This document shows positions 1 to 8,051 of a DNA stretch of 37,106 bases, piece by piece; position 1 is the stretch's first letter, and every line of letters starts with the position of its first letter. The notes beneath the pieces were generated by a model, which made no database searches, was not told the DNA's origin, and saw only the letters and a list, made by a program, of their open reading frames with translations. A program made the position numbers and the translations under genes. The DNA is from an uncultured Bacilli bacterium (lineage in GTDB: Bacteria; Bacillota_I; Bacilli_A; RF39; UBA660), in assembly GCA_934132925.1 (NCBI GenBank), contig CAKPAL010000003.1, positions 1-37,106 of the forward strand, in the 5' to 3' direction.

Positions 1-110
1 TAGGCATACATCCAGTATGTACTCATCGATATAACAAGACATATTATCATTGTAAATACTAAAATAAATCTTTTATTACTATAATCTTTCTTTTTATTCT
101 TTTTCTTCAT
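1..110 (-). CDS. N-terminus of a membrane protein, cut by window edge
   Basis: Reading leftwards from an ATG at 110 there are 36 codons open to the window edge. The peptide starts with a very Lys-rich stretch (MKKKNKKKDYSNKR) followed by one hydrophobic segment of about 18 residues (FILVFTMIICLVISMS) and then TYWMYA. That is the pattern of a single-pass or signal-anchored membrane protein with a positive cytoplasmic tail. An AGGAAAG/TAGGA ribosome binding site sits just upstream, and a TTGCAT-17-TATACT promoter precedes it. The function cannot be judged from this fragment. Confidence 0.6.
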   Translation of the reverse strand, partial: MKKKNKKKDYSNKRFILVFTMIICLVISMSTYWMYA

Positions 111-134
111 AGTATCCTACTTTCCTACTATTAA

Positions 135-163
135 AGTATATCATTTTTTTTTGTAAAATGCAA
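135..163 (-). promoter_or_regulatory. Promoter for the gene at 1-110
   Basis: -35 TTGCAT (163-158), 17-bp spacer containing a run of nine A, extended -10 TGA-TATACT (140-135). It lies about 25 bp from the start codon at 110. Confidence 0.6.
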
Positions 164-255
164 TTATTAATTATTATAATTTCTTTATTTATGTAATCTG
201 CTATTCTTACTATATAAATAGTATCATATTTTTTGACTTTAAACAAGACATTTCG

Positions 256-289
256 AAAAAAAAAGCCCATTTTGTTTATGAGCTTTTTT
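256..289 (-). terminator. Rho-independent terminator of the Asn-rich pilin-like gene
   Basis: Eleven-bp stem (260-270 with 278-288, one G-U pair) with a 7-nt loop, followed on the minus strand by a long T run. The stop codon (276-278) lies inside the loop. Confidence 0.8.
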
Positions 290-1520
290 CTAATTCTTTT
301 ATAGTTTCACTATTAGCATTAGTAATACAATCTGTCCAATTCAAATCACTAGTTAGGTCTCCAAGGAAAGAGATTAAAACTTCTACTATCCATGGTACTA
401 GAAAAACTGCTATAGCATAGATGATTCTTTTGATAAATAGATTTAATGTTTTCTTTTGTTCTTTTTCATCACTATTTATAACTGACTTCGAAAAATCTAT
501 TGATCCGATAACAATTAAACCTATTGGAATTGCTATTCTAGCAATATTTATTAGTATCTTAGCGAAATATATTATTCTTAATATATCTGGATTTTCACAT
601 GCCTCAATCATCTCTACACCACTATCCTTGTTGTCATTTATATTTGAATTACCATTATTATTGTTTGAATTATTATTGTTATTATTATTATTATTGTTTG
701 AATTATTATTATTGTTATTATTATTATTGTTGTTATTGTTATTGTTATTGTTATTATTATTGTTATTGTTATTATTATTGTTATTGTTATTATTGTTATT
801 GTTATTGTTATTATTGTTATTATTATTATTGTTATTATTATTATTGTTATTGTTATTATTGTTATTATTATTATTGTTATTGTTATTATCTTCTGGATTA
901 GTTATATCCGACTTTCCAGTACATACTGATGTTGTTGTATATGCAGAATAGTCTGATAACATTAATGATTTAGCTTTATCTTTGAAATAACTTACAGTAT
1001 TACTAGATAATTTATTACCAAATACATCTTTGCTACTTAAAGTATTTCCTTCATATCCTATGTATACACTTCCAATATTTGTCCATACCTTGCCATATCT
1101 ATTTACTATTTCTGGTTCAGCTTGCAAATACATATTACTTGGTAGATTATACTTACCACTTAATACTAATTCTGATATATATAGTATTTCTCCCTGTTTA
1201 CTAGTGTCTACTAGTGAAGTGTAAGATGTGTCTTTATAACTACTATAACTTCCATAGACATTGTTATCAAGATTATATATTCTTTGATACCAATTGGAAC
1301 CCTTTTTTCTACTAGCATTATTTAAGGCAACACTAGCTACTAGTAATCTCCTAAAGAAGTTATCTTCTTTATCTGAAAGTGTATCGGCTCCAGATTCTCT
1401 ATATACTATTTTTCCTAATTGCATAGCAGCTTCTTTAGTACAGGCTGATGCATTGACAGTACTAGCAGTAAATAATACTAGAAAACTTAATACTAACAAT
1501 ATTTTTTTTATTTTTTTCAT
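276..1520 (-). CDS. Putative secreted SleB-like hydrolase domain, poly-Asn linker, VirB2/TrbC-like two-TM tail
   Basis: The start is taken as the ATG at 1520 because GAGG-AAGAAT precedes it; a GTG at 1532 is in frame but lies inside that ribosome binding site. About 414 residues. N-terminal signal peptide (LLVLSFLVLFTASTVNASA). Residues about 30-200 contain VYRESG followed by a LLVASVALNNAS segment, which resembles the catalytic-Glu region of SleB/CwlJ-type cell-wall hydrolases (moderate confidence). Residues about 212-273 are 62 consecutive Asn in mixed AAT/AAC codons, then S, N10, S, N4. The last ~100 residues have two hydrophobic helices around a charged loop, like VirB2/TrbC-type pilins of type IV secretion. 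It is monocistronic, with its own promoter (1542-1570) and terminator. A role in wall remodelling or surface assembly is inference. Confidence 0.6.
   Translation of the reverse strand: MKKIKKILLVLSFLVLFTASTVNASACTKEAAMQLGKIVYRESGADTLSDKEDNFFRRLLVASVALNNASRKKGSNWYQRIYNLDNNVYGSYSSYKDTSYTSLVDTSKQGEILYISELVLSGKYNLPSNMYLQAEPEIVNRYGKVWTNIGSVYIGYEGNTLSSKDVFGNKLSSNTVSYFKDKAKSLMLSDYSAYTTTSVCTGKSDITNPEDNNNNNNNNNNNNNNNNNNNNNNNNNNNNNNNNNNNNNNNNNNNNNNNNNNNNNNNNNNNNNNSNNNNNNNNNNSNNNNGNSNINDNKDSGVEMIEACENPDILRIIYFAKILINIARIAIPIGLIVIGSIDFSKSVINSDEKEQKKTLNLFIKRIIYAIAVFLVPWIVEVLISFLGDLTSDLNWTDCITNANSETIKELEKSS
660..887 (-). repeat. Asn-codon microsatellite (AAT/AAC)n
   Basis: In-frame trinucleotide tract encoding 62 uninterrupted Asn, one Ser (TCA), ten Asn, one Ser (TCA), then further Asn. 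AAT and AAC are intermixed irregularly, so this is not a pure microsatellite. Open plus-strand frames across it (poly-Leu, poly-Tyr/Cys) are only shadows. Confidence 0.9.
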
Positions 1521-1541
1521 ATTCTTCCTCACTACAAATTA

Positions 1542-1570
1542 ATTCTATCATACATACGATTAAAATGCAA
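1542..1570 (-). promoter_or_regulatory. Promoter for the poly-Asn gene
   Basis: TTGCAT (1570-1565), 17-bp spacer, extended -10 TGA-TAGAAT (1547-1542), about 20 bp upstream of the start codon at 1520. Confidence 0.65.
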
Positions 1571-1580
1571 TTATAAATAG

Positions 1581-1603
1581 AAAAAAGTGATTACTCACTT
1601 TTT
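1581..1603 (-). terminator. Terminator of yutD
   Basis: Nine-bp stem AAAAAGTGA/TCACTTTTT with a 4-nt loop and a T run on the minus strand. The yutD stop codon (1591-1593) forms most of the loop. Confidence 0.8.
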
Positions 1604-1875
1604 AGTTTTTTTAAGATATAATGCTTACAATCTACAGCACAATCATTCTCAAGATATTTATCAACATTTTTATAGTTGTTTATTTCTTTGGCTTTCTTGC
1701 TTTTTTCATCATAGAAACCTTTTAGTCTTAATTTACTATAGGCTATATCACCGACTAAGTAATCATAGTCTTCAAAAAAGTCAGTATAATGATTTATAAA
1801 ATCTTCTAGCTCAAAGGCATTTTTATAGTCCTTAATTAATTCATATTTATTATTTTGTACTTCTATTGTTTTCAT
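1591..1875 (-). CDS. yutD: YutD-like protein (DUF1027 family)
   Basis: 94 residues, close to the usual length of B. subtilis YutD. Recognised from the family core: an N-terminal KYELIKDYKNAF segment, then YTDFFEDYDYLVGDIAYSKLRLKGFYD, where the DYIVGD..Y..LRLKGFY pattern is the family hallmark, and a Cys-containing C-terminus (CAVDCKHYILKK). AAGGTG precedes the ATG. It starts 9 bp after the stop of the exported glycoside-hydrolase-like gene and is followed by a terminator, so the two form an operon. The molecular function of YutD proteins is not known to me; the family is confined largely to Firmicutes. Confidence 0.8.
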   Translation of the reverse strand: MKTIEVQNNKYELIKDYKNAFELEDFINHYTDFFEDYDYLVGDIAYSKLRLKGFYDEKSKKAKEINNYKNVDKYLENDCAVDCKHYILKKLKSE

Positions 1876-1884
1876 ATTTTCACC

Positions 1885-3555
1885 TTATTCGTAATTTTTA
1901 GCAAATGCTGTTTTTATTTGTTCGTATTTGGCTAGACTTGAGGCTGAATTCCATGTTATAAAGCCTCCGGTTAAACCAGCATCATATAATGCTTTTACTT
2001 GATCTTCTATTTTACTTGCCCCATAGACAACTGTTGGTTTCCAGTATGGTGTATCGTAGGCTGTTATCCAAGTTCTAGCAACCGCTGGTGTTGGGATCTC
2101 AGTTTGTCTTGCTGCTGCTCCCTTGGCCCAATTATTTACTGTCTGATAAGCATTGGTCCATGTATCGACATTTCTACCAAAGTGATCGGTATATGGCATA
2201 GAACTGACAACATCAACAATGTTTGAAATAGCCGGCCAGTATTGTCCATAGGCAGTTACATATTCTGAAGAACATTCTCCGAAGACATCTACTGATAGGT
2301 ATACACCTTCTTTATGAATTTGATCTGTTGCATAGAACAAGAAGTTTTGAACAGCTTCAGCCTTTTCTTCATCATACTTATTTTTGAAATCAGCATTAGC
2401 AACAGATAAATTATAAGCATTTTCAGGAAATCTAACATAATCAAATTGTATTTCGTTAAAGCCCATTAACTTTACAGCTTCTTTAGCTAGTTCTACATTG
2501 TAATACCAAACATTTCTACTGTAAGCTGACGGCCATCCAACACCATTTATACAGTCTTCAGGATGGTCTTTAGCATAATGTGTATCATTAAATACTACTA
2601 TTCTTCCAATGGCATATATTCCAGCTTCTTTTATTTTATTTATGGCTTCTTTATATTTATCGTTATCATTAATAGCGGTATTATATGCAGTTGGAGATAT
2701 TTCTTTAGCTACCTCTGATGTGTAGGCTAAAGCTCCATCTTTAATATCCACCACTATAGCATTGACACCATTTTCTTTGGCTATTTTTAGATAACTATCA
2801 ATACTTCCTATAACTCCTGCATTTAAATACATTGCTTTAGCAGATTTCATTAATTTATTATCTTCAAACTCTACTTTTGGATATGGATAATAATCTAAAG
2901 TCGATGCTTTTCCTCCATATAGTTCTCTACTTTTATATTTTCGATCTTTATGAGTATCATATACTCCATTTTCGTTGTATACAGCAGTTGCTTCCTCTTC
3001 AGTATCTACTAGATACTTTGAATAAGTCCAACCCTCAATATCATCTTTCTTTATTTTATACATATTAACAGTTCCATCTTCAAGTAACTTATCATAACCA
3101 GTTATTTCTAGTTTGTTTCCCTTTTTTATAAAAGATGCTATTTTTGAATCTGTTTCATTTTGATATATTGTAACAGATGTTCTTACATATTTTTCTTTCT
3201 CTAGTACAACATCTTTTAAATCTTTTACTAATGATTCACTATTTATATAATATATGTTTTTATCATAATCTATTTTGGTATATTTAATATTATCTTTTTC
3301 TATTTTATTGTCATAGGCTGTTACTTTCGTTCCTCTTGGTAATTCTTTTTCTTCTTTTAATATGTCTTCTTCATTTAGTGTATATATCTTTACGACATTA
3401 GTATTTGATGCAATATACATCGTATTTTTGTTTACTACTATTTTCTTTCCTTTAGTTAAAAGAAATACTCCTACTAAAACTACTAATAATAGAACGATAG
3501 CTAGCAAAACTCTCCCTACTTTAATTTTTCTTCTTTTTCTTCTTCCCTTTTCCAT
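1885..3555 (-). CDS. Exported SH3-domain / putative glycoside hydrolase (DUF4015-like)
   Basis: 556 residues. A Lys/Arg-rich N-terminus and one TM helix (residues about 12-35) anchor it to the membrane with the rest outside. Residues about 40-190 hold two SH3b-like segments (one ending in IEGWTYSKYLV), typical wall-binding modules. From about residue 238 the sequence matches the putative glycosyl hydrolase barrel family PF13200/DUF4015: AMYLNAG, GVNAIVVDIKDG, FNEIQFDYVRFP, LSVDVFGE and a C-terminal GGFITWNSA. Acidic residues at FDYVRFP and DVFGE are candidate catalytic positions. The likely role is cleavage or remodelling of a wall or capsule polysaccharide; the substrate cannot be read from sequence. 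First gene of an operon with yutD. AGGTGG...AAGGAA precedes the ATG. Confidence 0.75.
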   Translation of the reverse strand: MEKGRRKRRKIKVGRVLLAIVLLLVVLVGVFLLTKGKKIVVNKNTMYIASNTNVVKIYTLNEEDILKEEKELPRGTKVTAYDNKIEKDNIKYTKIDYDKNIYYINSESLVKDLKDVVLEKEKYVRTSVTIYQNETDSKIASFIKKGNKLEITGYDKLLEDGTVNMYKIKKDDIEGWTYSKYLVDTEEEATAVYNENGVYDTHKDRKYKSRELYGGKASTLDYYPYPKVEFEDNKLMKSAKAMYLNAGVIGSIDSYLKIAKENGVNAIVVDIKDGALAYTSEVAKEISPTAYNTAINDNDKYKEAINKIKEAGIYAIGRIVVFNDTHYAKDHPEDCINGVGWPSAYSRNVWYYNVELAKEAVKLMGFNEIQFDYVRFPENAYNLSVANADFKNKYDEEKAEAVQNFLFYATDQIHKEGVYLSVDVFGECSSEYVTAYGQYWPAISNIVDVVSSMPYTDHFGRNVDTWTNAYQTVNNWAKGAAARQTEIPTPAVARTWITAYDTPYWKPTVVYGASKIEDQVKALYDAGLTGGFITWNSASSLAKYEQIKTAFAKNYE

Positions 3556-3574
3556 TTCCTTACCACCTAAATAT

Positions 3575-3580
3575 AGTATA
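3575..3580 (-). promoter_or_regulatory. Possible second, extended -10 promoter for the DUF4015-like gene
   Basis: TGG-TATACT about 20 bp upstream of the start codon at 3555, without a good -35. It may be a proximal secondary promoter beside the stronger one at 3692-3720. Confidence 0.35.
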
Positions 3581-3691
3581 CCATATAAATTGCTTTTTAT
3601 ATATAATGATTTATACTATTTTTTAATATTTTTCTATCATTTAATTGCTTTTTAACGCCATGACTAATTATTAATTAACGATTCTATATAG

Positions 3692-3720
3692 ATAATATCA
3701 TATACCTTTAGTTATGTCAA
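3692..3720 (-). promoter_or_regulatory. Promoter for the DUF4015-like gene / yutD operon
   Basis: Consensus -35 TTGACA (3720-3715), 17-bp spacer, extended -10 TGA-TATTAT (3697-3692). It would give an untranslated leader of about 130 nt in which I recognise no known riboswitch. The rest of 3556-3772 appears featureless. Confidence 0.7.
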
Positions 3721-3772
3721 TATGTTTATTAACTCACTCATACATTTGTTTGTTATACAATAAATAATTATA

Positions 3773-3801
3773 AAAATAAGATGTATTTTGCATCTTATTT
3801 T
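3773..3801 (-). terminator. Terminator of the HD-domain gene
   Basis: Eleven-bp stem AAAATAAGATG/CATCTTATTTT with a 7-nt loop; the U-tract is weak. The stop codon (3800-3802) is at the base of the stem. Confidence 0.65.
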
Positions 3802-4303
3802 AGCTATTCATATATAAAAATACATATATTAAAGTTTTTCCTAGATTATAATTTATTTCTTTACTATAACCTGATACCTTTTCATATAACCATGCTACTT
3901 TATCCATTAAACTTACAATTATACTCTCTTTGTATTTTGGTAATACTTTGATACTTATGGGAAACATGTGAGCTTCGATTATATTAATCTCTTTTTCTGA
4001 TAATTCGAAATGTTTTTTAGCATTTTTAGAAGCTATGATAGGATGATTTGTCAATAATTTGTGGGTATTATTAATATTATATTTATTTAGAAAGAAATCG
4101 TGTAGAAGTCCTCCTCTAGTGGCTGATATATAATCTAAATTTAATATTTTACATACTTTATATGAGTAATATGATACTCTTTTTGAGTGTTCTAATCTAT
4201 TACTTTTATGATGTGGACATGATTCAATTTTTTTGAATTCTCTATTGCTTATAATATCTTTGATTATTTCTTTATATTCATAATCATTTATATCAATTTT
4301 CAT
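3800..4303 (-). CDS. HD-domain phosphohydrolase
   Basis: Start chosen at the ATG at 4303 because AGAGGTG lies 5 bp upstream; the longer frame (to 4357) has no binding site and runs towards the terminator of the next gene. 167 residues. Metal-binding HD pattern: His39 (RLEHSKR), His68-Asp69 (GGLLHDFF), a later His in IIEAHMFP and Asp in SLMDKVAW, that is H...HD...H...D. A CPHH motif near residue 30 may be another metal site. Proteins of this class hydrolyse phosphate esters of nucleotides or nucleotide second messengers; the substrate here is unknown. Monocistronic and soluble. Confidence 0.75.
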   Translation of the reverse strand: MKIDINDYEYKEIIKDIISNREFKKIESCPHHKSNRLEHSKRVSYYSYKVCKILNLDYISATRGGLLHDFFLNKYNINNTHKLLTNHPIIASKNAKKHFELSEKEINIIEAHMFPISIKVLPKYKESIIVSLMDKVAWLYEKVSGYSKEINYNLGKTLIYVFLYMNS

Positions 4304-4356
4304 ATTACACCTCTTAATATTATATTTTAGGTATCTTTCTGCAATTATTTTAAGCA

Positions 4357-4380
4357 ACTAAAAAGAAGCTTGAGCTTCTT
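4357..4380 (-). terminator. Terminator of the unknown 139-residue gene
   Basis: Inverted repeat AAGAAGCT/AGCTTCTT (4363-4380) followed on minus by TTTAGTT. The stop codon (4379-4381) overlaps its edge. Confidence 0.7.
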
Positions 4381-4798
4381 ATTTATCTAACATATTTAAT
4401 AGATTTATCTTAAACATATCTCTATCGGCATGTGATTTAGATACCATTACACCTTTATATGTTGTTAATTCTTTTTGATGTCCTTCAGTTAAGATATCAT
4501 CTGGTGTTAAGTTATCTAACATTATTAATTTTTGATTTTCATATACTGTGTAATGTAGTTTCATGTCACCATGAACCGCAGCGAACATTCTATCTGTTGG
4601 TAATTTTAGTTCATACTTTGTAATTCCATCTTTAGTATTCTTAGATACAACTACGCCTTTAAAATTACCATCTCTGAATGATGGATAAAAATCAAATACT
4701 AATTTTTTGTAGGCCAGCATGTTATATTTTTTTACTGCGCGCTCTTTTTTTCTAAACTCATTTTCATTTAAATATTCTATTACAAAACTATTTTTCAT
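4379..4798 (-). CDS. Unknown soluble protein with internal duplication
   Basis: 139 residues with no TM segment or signal peptide. I do not recognise the family. Two segments resemble each other: FKGVVVSKNTKDGITKYELKL (about 48-68) and YKGVMVSKSHADRDMFKINLL (about 115-135), both of the form KGVxVSK...K(Y/F).(L/I).L, suggesting a duplicated beta-rich module. An AGGGGGAG site precedes the ATG. It has the only perfect consensus promoter in the window (TTGACA-17-TATAAT), so high constitutive expression is likely. Monocistronic. Confidence 0.7.
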   Translation of the reverse strand: MKNSFVIEYLNENEFRKKERAVKKYNMLAYKKLVFDFYPSFRDGNFKGVVVSKNTKDGITKYELKLPTDRMFAAVHGDMKLHYTVYENQKLIMLDNLTPDDILTEGHQKELTTYKGVMVSKSHADRDMFKINLLNMLDK

Positions 4799-4839
4799 TT
4801 TAACCTACTCCCCCTAGATTTCAAACGAAATGTATTACG

Positions 4840-4868
4840 ATTATACCATATTTTATAGTAGTTGTCAA
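4840..4868 (-). promoter_or_regulatory. Perfect consensus sigma-A promoter
   Basis: TTGACA (4868-4863), 17-bp spacer, TATAAT (4845-4840), about 40 bp upstream of the unknown gene starting at 4798. Confidence 0.85.
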
Positions 4869-4903
4869 ATGTTTTTAGTAAAAATTTTAGACTCCTATGT
4901 ATG

Positions 4904-4932
4904 TTAAACACTACCCTTCGGGTAGTGTTTAA
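4904..4932 (-). terminator. Terminator of the LamG/Ig-like surface protein
   Basis: Perfect 13-bp stem (TTAAACACTACCC with its complement) and a 3-nt loop, immediately after the surface-protein stop codon at 4940. It has the highest stem GC content near this gene. Confidence 0.8.
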
Positions 4933-4939
4933 TACTGTT

Positions 4940-7906
4940 TTATGGTAATAATTTATAAGGATTTGAACTGGTTCCTTTAGTAGATGGATCAACATTAACT
5001 GAAGACGACAAGAATACGACAGGATGAACATTATATTCTTGATGTGAACTATTATAACTTAGTCCACCACTGCTACGATGGTAACATACTTGGTCATCAT
5101 CTGAGTTATAATGTTGATTCAAAAACCAATAAGTACCATTAAAGTTTAACCAATTACTATTTTTACATGTTGTACTAACATTGGCTGATATTACACTACT
5201 ACATTGACCGATATCAATAGCATAACCATAATCTGATACTGATGGAAGTGCTACTTTTCCAGTCCAAGTTGTTGCATAACTACTTGATATTTTTCCGGTA
5301 CTTAATTCATAATTGTACATCTGATCTGGATATACGCCAAATGAATTCCATCCCTTCATTCCATAAGTATATGAAACAATCATATTTTTGGTAGAACCAT
5401 CTTTTATTCCAATTGATGTGAAATCGCAATCACTAGTAGGATAGGTTGTTGTTATTCCATCGCTAGTTACTGTACGTGATTTATGACAAGTTCCACTTTT
5501 GTGATTCCAATATAAACTGTTATTTACTTTCTCGGATTCATATCCGGTATTTAATAATCTCATTAGCTTAGCTTTAGTCCAATCGTTGTGTGGAGCAGTA
5601 CCGTTACCACCTGACCAAGCTATTTCCCATGGATACATTCCTATAGCATTTTTTCGCATTATCTTTACTTTACCACCAAAGATACCTATTATTCTCCACA
5701 CTTCACATGTACTAGATGATTGATTACTATAATTACTACAGTTAAAATATACATAGTTATTTGGGTCAGCTCCATAATATCTAATATTTCCGGCATCTGC
5801 TCCTATACTAGAACTTCCTTTTCTATCATTCATTAATAATTGAGCAGTTACTCTATTATAAGTAATACTGTTAACTGTTGCTGTGCTTTTAGTTCCATTT
5901 TTATACAAATTAGTAATGTACGTAGCAAGTGGTGTACCTATTGTATGTGTTAGACTTTTTGCTATATTACCATTACCATTACTATCTTTACAAGCACCTG
6001 CGGCTACCGTTATTGTTTTACTTCCATATGTACTATGGGTTACTACTAATGTATATTTAGTATCACTTACTTTAGTAAAGGTTCCTTTTGTTCCTTCACT
6101 TACAGTTACACTACTTGCAGTAAATCCTGTTACTGCTTTGCTGAAGGTGAATGTATATGTTACTGTTTTAGAAGTACTGGTATTTTTTGATATGGTTACC
6201 GTTGGTTTAACTGTATCTATTGTATGAGTTAAACTTTTAGATGCATTTAAATTACCAAATCTATCATTACAACTATTTGCTTTGACTGTTATTGTCTTAC
6301 TTCCATCTGTTGAATGCGTTACAACTAATGTATATGTTTTTTGGTCGATTTTGGTAAATGTTCCTTTGGTTCCTTCACTTAATGTTATATCATCTTTAGT
6401 GAATCCATATGCAGGTTCATGGAAAGATATTGTATAGGTTACAGTTCTTGATGTACTAGTATTTTTTGTTATAGTTGCAGTTGGGCCTGTGACATCCATG
6501 TATCTTGATAGGGCTATAGCACTACTATTTTTATTACCACTTATATCAATCAAATTATTTACTGGTATGCTGATTTCAGCAGTAGCAGATCCTGATACCC
6601 CAGTTATGTTTAGATTATATTTTCTATCATTAACTTTTGTAAAAGTACCTTTAGTTCCATTCGTTACTGTTATATTACTTGTTGTGAAATTACTTAATCT
6701 TTTGTTAGAAACTAAGGTGTATATTCCGTTTACATTTTGTGATGCTTCTTCAGTTGATACTCTATCAGCATTCATATTTTGCTTTATTTCTGTTTCAGTT
6801 AATGCTCTATTATATATTCTTGCAGCATATATGTTAGCGTTGGCGTAGTTACCATCACATCCTGTTGTATTAGGATTGCATCCAATTACCATAGGGGTTG
6901 AATCTGTTGGATTTGATATTCCTGCGGTACTTGATAGTGTTTTCTTTAATATTCCATCTACATATAGTTTTACAGTACTTCCATCATATGTACCAGTTAT
7001 AGTATGATTTAAATCTGGTCCCATTGTTTCATCGGATGAAACGGTTTTTCCTGAACCGATTGAAAATTCTGGTATACCCTTATTTAATTGTAAAACTAAC
7101 CCATTACCATTATAATTACTAATTATTTGATTTGTAGAATCAGCTGTATAACTATTTGCTTTTAAGTAAACTTCTACTGTTACAGCAGTTAAATTATTTA
7201 TTTGGCCTATTCTTACATGACTATTTGTTCCATTTAAAGTTATTGAATTGGTAGACCATGTTGAAGACTTTACTTCTCCATCATAATTACCTGATAAATC
7301 TTTCCATGCGGTGGTGCTTGATGAATGGGAATACTCTAAATTATTACTGCCATTATAGTATCTTATCAAACCATTTTGAACAGCCATATCTTGTCCTGTT
7401 ATTAATAATTCAGGAGAAGTTGTATCAATATTTGTATCACTTATTAATGTCATATTATCTGCTTTTATAATTGTACCAGAATTTGATAATACTCCAAGTG
7501 TTACATTAGCAGTACTACTACCATTATTTTTTACTTGAATATATACTTTTTTGGTAGTACCATTACTTATACTTCCTGTTGGAACAGCAGTGTCAGTAAA
7601 ATTATGGGTTACCCCTACTTCAATATCACTACTCTCAGTTATATAGAATGAGGCGTAGTTTAAAGTAGCATTACTAGTATTATTTAGATTTATTACTGCT
7701 ACTCTGATATCATTAGGTTCTAGTTCAAGATCTATTGTTTCAATTATATCGTCTTCACTATCTAGTGTTGCATTAATGGTAATAGGATCTTTTATTTCAA
7801 TAGTACTGGTAAACATAGCATAAGTAGATCCTACTCCTAAGCCTATTAGTCCTATAGCTATAATACCCAATAAATATAATGTTTTTACTGATATTTTTTC
7901 TTTCAT
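4940..7906 (-). CDS. Large surface protein: CalY-like N-terminus, LamG, three Ig-like repeats, C-terminal ligand-binding-like domain
   Basis: 988 residues. N-terminal TM/signal segment with STYAMFTST after it, as in TasA/CalY-type exported proteins. A beta-rich segment runs to about residue 200. Residues about 205-378 are a concanavalin/LamG fold (SHVRIGQINN, ITGTYDGSTVKLYVDG, IYNRALTETEIKQN). Three Ig-like repeats follow at about 385-470, 470-563 and 563-655, sharing (V/L)SEGTKGTFTK and HSTxGSKTITVxA. The last ~330 residues are rich in Cys, Trp and Tyr (WRIIGIFGGKVKIMRK; ending VHPVVFLSSS) and resemble a surface-protein domain common in uncultured Firmicutes, perhaps a C-type-lectin/FGE-like fold (low confidence). 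No LPXTG motif or C-terminal anchor is seen, so retention would be by the N-terminal helix or shedding. GGAGG lies 7 bp before the ATG. Likely adhesin or glycan binder (inference). Confidence 0.75.
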   Translation of the reverse strand: MKEKISVKTLYLLGIIAIGLIGLGVGSTYAMFTSTIEIKDPITINATLDSEDDIIETIDLELEPNDIRVAVINLNNTSNATLNYASFYITESSDIEVGVTHNFTDTAVPTGSISNGTTKKVYIQVKNNGSSTANVTLGVLSNSGTIIKADNMTLISDTNIDTTSPELLITGQDMAVQNGLIRYYNGSNNLEYSHSSSTTAWKDLSGNYDGEVKSSTWSTNSITLNGTNSHVRIGQINNLTAVTVEVYLKANSYTADSTNQIISNYNGNGLVLQLNKGIPEFSIGSGKTVSSDETMGPDLNHTITGTYDGSTVKLYVDGILKKTLSSTAGISNPTDSTPMVIGCNPNTTGCDGNYANANIYAARIYNRALTETEIKQNMNADRVSTEEASQNVNGIYTLVSNKRLSNFTTSNITVTNGTKGTFTKVNDRKYNLNITGVSGSATAEISIPVNNLIDISGNKNSSAIALSRYMDVTGPTATITKNTSTSRTVTYTISFHEPAYGFTKDDITLSEGTKGTFTKIDQKTYTLVVTHSTDGSKTITVKANSCNDRFGNLNASKSLTHTIDTVKPTVTISKNTSTSKTVTYTFTFSKAVTGFTASSVTVSEGTKGTFTKVSDTKYTLVVTHSTYGSKTITVAAGACKDSNGNGNIAKSLTHTIGTPLATYITNLYKNGTKSTATVNSITYNRVTAQLLMNDRKGSSSIGADAGNIRYYGADPNNYVYFNCSNYSNQSSSTCEVWRIIGIFGGKVKIMRKNAIGMYPWEIAWSGGNGTAPHNDWTKAKLMRLLNTGYESEKVNNSLYWNHKSGTCHKSRTVTSDGITTTYPTSDCDFTSIGIKDGSTKNMIVSYTYGMKGWNSFGVYPDQMYNYELSTGKISSSYATTWTGKVALPSVSDYGYAIDIGQCSSVISANVSTTCKNSNWLNFNGTYWFLNQHYNSDDDQVCYHRSSGGLSYNSSHQEYNVHPVVFLSSSVNVDPSTKGTSSNPYKLLP

Positions 7907-8009
7907 ATATTGGCCTCCATATTTATTTAAAAAGACTATGAAAAATTACTAATACTTCTACTAATTGCTTCATAGTTTTGATGCTCTTTTTTCTCTACCT
8001 TACTATATA

Positions 8010-8038
8010 ATAATATCATAAACTTAGTATAAATTCAA
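8010..8038 (-). promoter_or_regulatory. Promoter for the surface protein
   Basis: TTGAAT (8038-8033), 17-bp spacer, extended -10 TGA-TATTAT (8015-8010). It leaves an untranslated leader of about 95 nt. Confidence 0.6.
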
Positions 8039-8051
8039 TAGTAAAATCGTT

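Noticed and set aside
421..951. Plus-strand open frames of poly-Leu and poly-Tyr/Cys
   Set aside because: They are the antisense of the Asn-codon tract; no ribosome binding site or promoter, and the minus gene has both.
4940..5200. Diversity-generating retroelement variable region at the adhesin C-terminus
   Set aside because: No reverse transcriptase, template repeat or adenine-biased variable repeat copy is in the window; kept only as a remark in the findings.
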